In this document: one piece after another, positions 33,950 to 44,400 of the stretch
How positions within the stretch are numbered: position 1 is the stretch's first letter
Layout of the letters: each line of letters starts with the position of its first letter
Assembly: GCF_042453785.1 (NCBI RefSeq)
Contig: NC_091673.1
Span: 6,226,501 to 6,290,500 of the forward strand
Source of the DNA: Malus domestica
Lineage: Eukaryota > Streptophyta > Magnoliopsida > Rosales > Rosaceae
Length of the DNA: 64,000 nucleotides
Reading direction: 5' to 3'
The notes under the pieces: generated by a model
What the model was told of the DNA's origin: nothing
The model's input: the letters and a program-made list of their open reading frames with translations, nothing else
Database searches by the model: none
Made by a program: the position numbers and the translations under genes

Positions 33950-34135
33950 TGGCGGACCACATATGCCCATTAAGACTCGGTGTGTGCACTCTGGTTGGAC
34001 CTTATGGGGGTGGCGAACCACATACTCCCATTAGAACTTTGTGTGGTTTACTTCGTTTCAATCGTATGGGGTGGCAGACCACATACGCCCATTAGGACTT
34101 CGCTTGGTGCACTCCAATCGGACCACATACTCCCA
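33950..34135 (+). repeat. Short ~61-bp tandem repeat
   Basis: The unit GTGGCGGACCACATATGCCC recurs with changes at about 33950, 34010 and 34071, with a shortened fourth copy (GACCACATACTCCCATTA) at about 34118. Each is followed by ATTARGACT and a variable tail. Function unknown; probably a transposon-derived minisatellite. Confidence 0.6.
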
Positions 34136-34285
34136 TTATGACTCTGGTCAAGGGGCATGTTTCATATCCCTTTTAGTAACCATCATGAGTCGAAGCGAAT
34201 TGTCGTTGTATGGTTTGGGTCACCTTACCCATATCAAAATGGTTGTTGGAGCGGATTGTCATCATATGGCCCGAACTGCGATAAA

Positions 34286-34430
34286 ATTTTCATTGTGATC
34301 GGAATACGGGTGGTACACCATGTGTTTTTATATAAGTGATGAATTTTTTTATTTTTTAATACACACATCTTACTATTTGTATAATAACACGTGATGTACA
34401 ATTTTATATTCTGGTTACATTCAAAAATCT
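34286..34430. mobile_element. Diverged copy of the G-box MITE
   Basis: CATTGTGATCGG ... GGTACACCATGTGTTTTTATA on the left and ATAACACGTGATGTACAA ... GGTTACA on the right are inverted arms of the family at 20964-21120. Confidence 0.5.
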
Positions 34431-34714
34431 CTTCCAAACTGCCCGATGAACAAAGACGTGAAAAATATGGTCCACATGTTTCCTGTCGTAAACTATTATT
34501 TTAACTTTTACCAAAAAGAAAAAGAAAAAAAACTATTATTTTAACACATCATATCTATAAAAAAAAATACAAAATAGAAAATACCAAAAAAAATACAGCA
34601 ATTCTCGTAATCTAGCTCTTGGCCTTTATCTCTCATGGGGTCCACATACCCAAGGCACCGCCACCGTTCAGATTACTCCGTGATTGATCGAGTTCCGGAG
34701 CTGGTCCGGTATTA

Positions 34715-34729
34715 CACGTGCATCACGTG
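34715..34729. promoter_or_regulatory. Paired G-box cores upstream of the DUF220 gene
   Basis: Two CACGTG palindromes (34715-34720 and 34724-34729) lie 3 bp apart, about 160 bp before the likely first donor. CACGTG is the core recognised by bZIP/bHLH factors; regulation is inference. Confidence 0.45.
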
Positions 34730-35475
34730 GCCACTCTTTCTCCCATATTCCGTAGAAATCTTGGCAAAAGTGTTAAAAAAGGAAACAGCGAATTAGGAAA
34801 GCCACCAGATTCTTGGATCCGCTTCATAAATTCGACACCGGAATGAATATTCTTCTGATTACATATGCTCCGTAATCAATCGCTGTAAGTTAACCCATTT
34901 CTTCTAATTCCCTGCTTAATCTCTGAGCTTTGTTTACCGCGTTGGTTCTGTTAATTTCCAGAACTTTTGGTTTTTCTGAAATTTGAGATGGGAATTCTCT
35001 AATTGTTCCGTTAATGTTTGATTGATGTCTCTGAAATTTGAGATGGGTTTTGTTTTTTCTTGATTGTGGTTAGTAAAGGTCTTGAATTTGCTGTAAATGT
35101 TAATGGAAATTGCAGATTTAAAGTTGTTTTTTTTTATCAAATTGTTTTTAGCCACAAATTGTACTATCTGTGTTTCTGTGCGTACTAGCTTGGGATATAG
35201 AATGGCGGCCAAATGGTGTTAGGAATTTAATTGGTGGTTGGATTAAGTACTGATATTTAAATTAACAGGATCAAAAATGGAATTATTAATATATAATTCC
35301 ATAGATTAGCCTGTTTTTAATTACTTTCTAGTTTTTGTTTAAACACTAGTCAGCCATAAGCAAACATAACAAAGTTATTGTTTGCTTCCTCGTATGCAAA
35401 TCGAATAACATTCACGAAATTCATGAAAATTTTTCATAGAACTTGTGTTTCCAATTCCAAACAGTTGTCCTTTCA

Positions 35476-38400
35476 ATGGGTGAGACAGAGGTGACCAAGA
35501 CAAGCGTTAACATCGACAAGAACAAGAGAAATGGGCACCTCAAGCCCAAGGCCTTTGATCTGGCGTTTTCTAAAGCTTTGTTGCAGGTTCCTCACAGGCT
35601 GCAAAATTGCCTAAAGGTAAGTTATTTCACTAAAACTTGTGATTTACTCATGGTTATTGATTTGATATTATAATTAACAGGCGCTTCGTGTTACAGTCCC
35701 AGCTCAAGAGACTAGCAAAGGATGATGGAGTGAAAAAGGTGAGCTCTGTTCCTAAAAAGGCTGCATCTTTGGAGGATGACCTCGAGAAGCAGTTGCAAGC
35801 ATGGAGAGAAAATCCTTCTTGGGTTGATCAACCACCGTATATAAAGGTGAGAGATGTGCTTCCCTGTACCGAGTAACTTTCCTTCGGAATGGGAATAAAT
35901 TGGCTTTATCCTTGTCGTAAACTTCTTGTGTGCCAAAATGTGATTGGTAATCAATGTCAAAAGAAAGAAGATTGATTCAATTTCTTATACTATATTTGTG
36001 AAGTCCCTTGGAAAGGAGAATTTCATATCAGTCAAGTCTCTACATGTATTGTCTTGGTCCCCTCTACACTAACGGTTCGGTTAAGTCCTTAAACATCACC
36101 TTCGTGCAGCATATGTTGGTTAAGAGAGAAGTTCTAGGCAAGAAGCAGGAATGTTTTAGTGGTTGCAAATATGTATACACCACATTCTCTTCGAAGGAGC
36201 ATCTCAGGAGCTTATGGCTTCTCTGACTACCTACTAACTTTAAGTCACAAAATACTTTTACTCTTTGCAGGTCAGTGTACCAAAAGGTTCTCTTTGCAAC
36301 CTGAGTGTAAACGTCAATGTTGGTTTACCCCCAGACGCAGTATATAATATTGTAACTGACCCCGACAATAAGAGGGTTTTCAAAAATATTAAGGTAAGTG
36401 ATACCATTCCTGTCCACATTCCTTTCAGATTTAACTAGGAACAACTTTCTGTTAGCAAGCTGGAGAGGCGTGGGCAGACATGCTTTTTGCTTTCTTCTTT
36501 TCCTATTCTATCATATAAAATTGTATTTGTTAATATGACAAGTTAATTATCTGTCTCAGGAAGTGATATCAAGAAACGTTTTGGTTGATGAAGGGCATAG
36601 GCAGGTGGTTGATCTGGAGCAGGCAGCTATATGGAAGTTTCTTTGGTGGTCAGGGACCATTGCGGTTCGTGTTATAGTAGATCAAAACAGAAAAGACCAC
36701 TCAGTAAGACTCGATCTTCTTCTTGATGTACTGTAACTTAAGAACTTGTTTTTGTCGCTTTTCCACATGTTCTTTGTTGACCCATCACATATTTAGGATC
36801 TCCAGTATGCTTTATATTTTGTCGGCAAATCATATCAATAGTTTAGAAACGGGATACTTTGGATGCGGTTCATAATCCTTACATTCTTTTATTAAAACTT
36901 TAATACTATTCAAAGTTTGATCAAAGTCCCTTGACTTTGTACACCTCATTATATTACTATTAATATTTATATTTTTATAGTTTTGACACTAATTGTTTGA
37001 TATTTTATGAGATTTATAATCCTATAAATTTAAAATCCCTCATTATAATACTATTAGAAACGGTTACAATAAAAAAATTCAAACATTTTGATTTAATAAA
37101 TGGATAAAAACTATGTAAAAATAAGAAATAATAAATGGCAAAAGAATGTATCCATAGTGTTAAAAAAAATTGGTACATTTTACAAAAAACTAGGTGCATT
37201 TCACATATAACAAAGTGGTACATTAATAAAGAAGAATGGTTACATTATAAATAAATTAGGGTATAGATAAAAGATTAAAAGATTATAAGTACAAATGAAT
37301 TTTTAAAAAATATAGGTGCTAAAAGAAATTAATACATGGGTACAAAATAAAACTAAAAAGAAAATACTACAAATTTAAAAAAAAAATGTTGCAAATTAAA
37401 AGTGGGTACAAACTAAAAATATAAATATATGATACAAAGTTTAGGCATAAAACATAAATATACCATATGTAATTTTTCTATTATTGATTAAATATATAAT
37501 GTCACGTGACAGTATACACATGGGTACAAACACAAATAAAACTTTTAAAAATTAGGCACAAAAAGAAACTAATATATGGGTACAAATTAAAAATGAAAAG
37601 AAAATTGGTACAAATTAAAAAATATTTGCAATTAAAAATAGGTACAAACTAAAAATAAAAATATATGATAAAAAATTGGGAGTTTTAACAAAAAGCCTAC
37701 GGTACTGTTCACTTTAACAACAACAACAACAACAACAACAACAAAGCCTTTTCCCACTAAGTGGGGTCGGCTATATGAATCCTAGAACGCCATTGCGCTC
37801 GGTTTTGTGTCATGTCCTCCGTTAAATCCAAGTACTCTAAGTCTTTTCTTAGAGTCTCTTCCAAAGTTTTCCTAGGTCTTCCTCTACCCCTTCGGCCCTG
37901 AACCTCTGTCCCGTAGTCACATCTTCGAACCGGAGCGTCAGTCGGCCTTCTTTGCACATGTCCAAATCACCGGAGCCGATTTTCTCTCATCTTTCCTACA
38001 ATTTCGGCTACTCCTACTTTACCTCGGATATCCTCATTCCCAATCTTATCCTTTCTCGTGTGCCCACACATCCCACGAAGCATCCTCATCTCCGCTACAC
38101 CCATTTTGTGTACGTGTTGATGCTTCACCGCCCAACATTCTGTGCCATACAACATCGCTGGCCTTATTGTCGTCCTATAAAATTTTCTCTTGAGCTTCAG
38201 TGGCCTACGACGGTCACACAACACGCCGGATGCACTCTTACACTTCATCCATCCAGCTCGTATTCTATGGTTGAGATCTTCATCTAATTCTCCGTTCTCT
38301 TACAAGATAGATCCTAGGTAGCGAAAACGGTCGCTTTTTGTGATCTTCGCTAGATTGCTCCGGTCATTAGTGTGGATAAGTATATAAATGGATAGAGATA

Positions 38401-41400
38401 GGAAAGCAAACACAAGATGTACGTGGTTCACCCAGATTGGCTACGTCCACGGAATAGAAGAGTTCTCATTAATTGTGAAGGGTTTACACAAGTACATAGG
38501 TTCAAGCTTTCCTTTAGTGAGTACAAGTGAATGATTTAGTACAAATGACATTAGGAAATATTGTGGGAGAATGATCTCGTAATCACGAAACTTCTAAGTA
38601 TCGGAGTGTGGTGTCGTCTTGACTTGCTTATCTGTCTCATAGGTAGATGTGGCATCTTCTCTGGAAGTACTCTTCCTCCATCCAGGGGTGGTATCTTTAA
38701 CTGGTGGAGATGCACAAGGTAATGTATCAATTTCACTTGAAGCTTACTTGTAGTTTCAGGCTTGGTCAAGCGCGATACAAACCATGTAGTAGGAGTCCCC
38801 CAAGTCGCCGAGCTAGGGGGTCTGCTGAAAGAGGTGACAGACAAGGTAAGCAATCAGAGCTCCGACTGATTGTTCACCTTCTCCCCATCTTGCAGCAGCA
38901 TGAAGGATAAAGAGAAGAAAAATGAGAAGAGATGATATGAGATACTTTTGCTTTTGAAGAAGTAACTTTCCACAGGCTTATTCTTGAACTGAGCTGGAGG
39001 GTTTTCTGGTTTCCTCCAGAGTATAAGGCCGACTGAAGAATTTGAGGGTCAAAACAAGTCCATCAAATCTAGAGTACGTTCCACCCTGCTGATATGGGAT
39101 ACTTTTGCTTTTGACAGAGTAATGGATGTATCGGCACGTGTGCTGTTACGCTTGTCTCCACATGCTTCCTTGTATCTTTCGCACTTGCCCTATCTGTTCC
39201 TCAAGCAGATGCGGAATCTTCCCTGGAAACATAACATGTTGAAGATGAGTACTCGAGAGCAATGCCAGGTAAGTAATCAGGTAAGGGGTTCCAGGCAGTC
39301 AGTTCCTGGCTGGAAGCTTGATTCCAAGTGCTGACTGATTGCTCTCTTTCTCCTTGTCTTGCAGGTAAAAACAAGGCCAAAGGAAAAGACAGGGAAAAAG
39401 CATGATATGGGATACTCTTGCTTTTAACCCTGATGATATGAGATATTCTTGCTCTAGTATAGCTTGTTTGCAGAGGTATTATCGGGGGGAAAGAAAGCTG
39501 AATATTTCGAAAGGCTTCGTTGGGAGTGCCCTCTCAGATATGATGAAGGGTTGAGCATTTTTGCAGGTCTGCCTGTCCGTTGGGGATGGAGTTCGACATA
39601 TATAGGAGTCTCCCTAACAACAAGTAGTAATGCTATTCCTTTACCCTGCTTGGTCATAGCACGGTAGTGGGAGCTGCCAGTTTCACATGTTTTAACTCTG
39701 TCAGAGCACTTTGAAAAAGTGGTCTGTGGTATCTGGCTCTCGAGATTCGGAAAACGATGCCTCTTCGATTTTTGAGAAAGCAATCATGCTGGGGGTCTGG
39801 CTCTCGAGATTCGGAGAGCAGTGTCTCTTCGATTTTTGAGGAAGTAATCATGTTGGGAGTCTGGCTCTTGCGATTCGGAGGGCGGTGCCACTTCGATTTT
39901 GGAGCAAGCAATCCTGTTGGGAGTGTTGTCTCGAATGTGAGTAAAGGTTGGGCATGTTTGCTAGTCTACCTTGCCACGAAGCACAAAGGTTGACACACAT
40001 GGACTTTCCAATTATCCAGCAATGGTACTGTTCCTTTACCCTCTCTTCGCTTTTGAGAAAGTAGTCATGTTGGGAGTCTGGCTCTCGAGATTCGGAGGAC
40101 GGTGCCTCTTCGATTTTGGAGCAAGCAATCTTGTTGGGAGTGTTTTCTCGAATGTGAGTAAAGGTTGGGCATGTTTGCTAGTCTACCTTGCCACGAAGCA
40201 CAGAGGTTGACACACAGGGACTTTCCAATTATCCAGCAGTGGTACTGTTCCTTTACCCTTATGGGTAATAATATGGTAGCTAGACCTTCAAAATTTATGT
40301 GTCTAAACTTTGTTAGTGCTGTTTCTTTGCTATTCTTTTACCTTTCTTGGTCAGAGCGATGTAGTGGGAGCTGCAAGCTTCACGTGCTCAACTTTGGCAG
40401 AGAACTTTGGCAAAGTTATCTGTGGTACCCATGAGCTATTGTTGCGTGTGACAGGTGCTGACAAGGCTAGAAAAGTAGGTGCCTCTTCGATTTCTGAGAT
40501 CGGCCCTCGTGGTCTCTGAGCAGCCCAGCTTTTGAGAAAGCGAGCGCCTCTTCGATTGATTCGGAGAACGATGCCTCATCGATTTTTGAGAAAGCAATCA
40601 TGCTGGGGGTCTGGCTCTCGAAGATTCGGGGAGCAGTGTCTCTTCGATTTTTGAGAAAGTAATCATGTTGGGAGTCTGGCTCTCGAGATTCGGAGGGCGG
40701 TGCCTCTTCGATTTTGGAGCAAGCAATCTTGTTGGGTGTGTTTTCTCGAATGTGAGTAAAGGTTGGGCATGTTTGCTAGTCTACCTTGCCACGAAGCACA
40801 GAGGTTGACACACAGGGACTTTCCAATTATCTAGCAATGGTACTGTTCATTTACCCTCTCTTCGATTTTTAAGAAAGTAGTCATGTTGGGAGTCTGGCTC
40901 TCGAGATTTGGAGGACGGTGCCTCTTCGATTTTGGAGCAAGCAATCTTATTGGGAGTGTTTTCTCGAATGTGAGTAAAGGTTGGGCATGTTTGCTAGTCT
41001 ACCTTGCCACGAAGCACAGAGGTTGACACACAGGGACTTTCCAATTATCCAGCAGTGGTACTGTTCCTTTACCCTTGTGGGTAATAATATGGTAGCTAGA
41101 CCTTCAAAATTTATGGGTCTAAACTTTGTTAGTGCTGTTTCTTTGCTATTCTTTTACCCTTCTTGGTCAGAGCGATGTAGTGGGAGCTGCAAGCTTCACG
41201 TGCTCAACTTTGGCAGAGAACTTTGGCAAAGTTATCTGTGGTACCCATGAGCTATTGTTGCGTGTGGGAAGTGGGTGATTGAACAGTAAGATTCATGTGT
41301 TTTCTACTTCCCCAGAAGTCTTCGACAGAATGCCCATAATTTCCGCAAAGCTGAGTGTGCGTGTGACAGGTGCTGACAAGGCTGGAAAAGTAGGTGCCTC

Positions 41401-44400
41401 TTCGATTTCTGAGATCGGCCCTCGTGGTCTCTGGGGAGCCCAGCTTTTGAGAAAGCGAGCGCCTCTTCGATTTCTGAGATCGGCCTTCGTGGTCTTTGAG
41501 CAGCCCAACTTTTGAGAAAGCAAACGCCTCTTCAATTTCTGAGATCAACCCTCGTGATCTCTAAGCAGCCCAGCTTTTGAGAAAGCAAACGCCTCTTCGA
41601 TTTCTGAGCAGGCGCCTCTTCGATTTCTGAAGCTCCGTCGAGTGCAGATTTTTATAGGGGCTGGCATTAAGTTCCAAAGCACACTTGAATCTCCACCAGT
41701 AGAAGCTTCATTCTTGCACTTCTAAGATCTTGATTTGTCCGACCTCTTCTCTCTTCAACACCTTTGAAAATGTCTGGCCCCTCCGACCGTCGTTTTGACT
41801 TGAACCTTGTTGAAGAGGCAGCCCCGCCTTCTCCAGACAACATATGGCGCCCATCCTTCGTCTCCCCTACTGGTCCTCTTACCGTTGGGGATTCCGTGAT
41901 GAAGAATGATATGACCGCTGCGGTGGTGGCCAGGAACCTTCTCATTCCCAAAGATAACAGACTACTTTCCAAACGGTCTGATGAGTTAGCTGTTAAGGAT
42001 TCGCTGGCTCTCAGTGTTCAGTGTGCAGGTTCTGTGTCTAATATGGCCCAACGCCTATTTGCTCGAACCCGCCAAGTTGAATCATTGGCGGCTGAAGTGA
42101 TGAGTCTCAAACAGGAGATTAGGGGGCTCAAGCATGAGAATAAACAGTTGCACCGGCTCGCACATGACTATGCTACAAACATGAAGAGGAAGCTTGACCA
42201 GATGAAGGAAACTGATGGTCAGGTTTTACTTGATCATCAGAGATTTGTGGGTTTGTTCCAAAGGCATTTATTGCCTTCGTCTTCTGGGGCTGTACCGCGT
42301 AATGAAGCTCCGAATGATCAACCTCTGATGCCTCCTCCTTCTAGGGTTCTGTCCAGTACTGAGGCTCCAAATGATCCCCCTCCGGTGCCTTCTCTTTCTG
42401 GGGCTCTACCGACTGCTGAGACTTCTCCTAAGCAACCTTTGTGAAGGCTCCCTCTTGTGTGTTTATTTTGACTCATGTATATGTACATATTTGTAGCTTA
42501 TCGGGGATATCAATAAATAAGCTTTCCTTCATTTCAACGTATTGTGTTAAATACACCAAAGCCTTCTTCGCTAAGTTCTTTGAATTTTCTTTTGTTGAAG
42601 CTTGTATGTTGAAGCTTTCTGAGTGGAGCATGTAGGTTGGGGTAGTGTTCCCTTAATTTCCCGAGTGAGGAAAACTTCTCGGTTGGAGACTTGGAAAATC
42701 CAAGTCACTGAGTGGGATCGGCTATATGAATCTTAGAACGCCATTGTGCTCGATCCTGTGTCATGTCCTTCGTTAGATCCAAGTACTCTAAGTCTTTTCT
42801 TAGAGTCTCTTCCAAAGTTTTCCTAGGTCTTCCTCTACCCATTCGGCCCTGAACCTCTGTCCCATAGTCGCATCTTCTAATCGGAGCGTCAGTAGGCCTT
42901 CTTTGCACATGTCCAAACCACCGTAACCGATTTTCTCTCATCTTTCCTTCAATTTCGGCTACTCCTACTTTACCCCGGATATCCTCATTCCTAATCTTAT
43001 CCTTTCTCGTGTGCCCACACATCCAACGAAGCATCCTCATCTCCGCTACACCAATTTTGTGTACGTGTTGATGTTTCACCGCCCAACATTCTGTGCCATA
43101 CAGCATCGCCGGCCTTATTGCCGTCCTATAAAATTTTTCCTTGAGCTTCAGTGGTATACGGCGGTCACACAACACGCCGGATGCACTCTTCCACTTCATC
43201 CATCCAGCTTGTATTCTATGGTTGAGATCTCCATCTAATTCTCCGTTCTTTTGCAAGATAGATCCTAGGTAACGAAAACGGTCGCTCTTTGGTATTTCTT
43301 GATCTCCGATCCTCACCCCTAACTCGTTTTGGCCTCCATTTGCACTGAACTTGCACTCCATATATTCTGTCTTTGATCGGCTTAGGCGAAGACCTTTAGA
43401 TTCCAACACTTCTCTCCAAAGGTTAAGCTTTGCATTTACCCCTTCCTGAGTTTCATCTATCAACACTATATCGTCTGCGAAAAGCATACACCAAGGAATA
43501 TCATCTTGAATATGTCCTGTTAACTCATCCATTACCAACGCAAAAAGGTAAGGACTTAAGGATGAGCCTTGATGTAATCCTACAGTTATGGGAAAGCTTT
43601 CGGTTTGTCCTTCATGAGTTCTTACGGCAGTCTTTGCTCCTTCATACATATCCTTTATAGCTTGGATATATGCTACTCGTACTCCTTTCTTCTCTAAAAT
43701 CCTCCAAAGAATGTCTCTTGGGACCCTATCATACGATTTTTCCAAATCTATAAAGACCATGTGTAAATCCTTTTTCCCATCTCTATATCTTTCCATCAAT
43801 CTTCGTAAGAGATAGATTGCCTCCATGGTTGAGCGCCCTGGCATGAACCCGAATTGGTTGTCCGAAACCCGTGTCTCTTGCCTCAATCTATGCTCAATGA
43901 CTCTCTCCCAGAGCTTCATTGTATGACTCATTAGCTTAATACCCCTATAGTTCATGCAATTTTGTACGTCGCCCTTATTCTTGTAGATAGGCACCAAAGT
44001 GCTCGTTCGCCACTCATTTGGCATCTTCTTCGTTTTCAAAATCCTATTGAAAAGGTCAGTGAGCCATGTTATACCTGTCTCTCCCAAAAGTTTCCACACT
44101 TCGATTGGTATATTGTCTGGGCCTATTGCTTTTTTATGCTTCATCTTCTTCAAAGCTACAACCACTTCTTCCTTCCGGATTCGACGATAAAAAGAGTAGT
44201 TTCTACACTCTTCTGAGTTACTCAACTCCCCTAAAGAAGCACTCATTTCATGTCCTTCATTGAAAAGATTATGAAAATAACCTCTCCATCTGTCTTTAAC
44301 CGCGTTCTCTGTAGCAAGAACCTTTCCATCCTCATCCTTGATGCACCTCACTTGGTTTAGGTCCCTTGTCTTCTTTTCCCTTGCTCTAGATAGTTTATAG

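Larger units (their letters stand above)
38336..42699 (+). mobile_element. LARD-like LTR retroelement segment, non-coding except one ORF
   Basis: It starts with the LTR-like sequence also found at 27688-28206 (CTTCGCTAGATTGCTCCGG, ACACAAGATGTACGTGGTTC), so it is an LTR-family element. It then continues for 4.3 kb with no gag-pol domains. It contains a duplicated block (39902-41260), many copies of GCCTCTTCGATTT(C/T)TGAG, and near its end one clean 224-codon ORF followed by an AATAAA motif (about 42512). No 3' LTR was found. LARD-type classification is inference. Confidence 0.55.

Noticed and set aside
37952..38287. Plus-strand frames of 100-170 aa over LINE sequence (also 43011-43660)
   Set aside because: Antisense shadows of the RTE polyprotein, which is clear on the minus strand.
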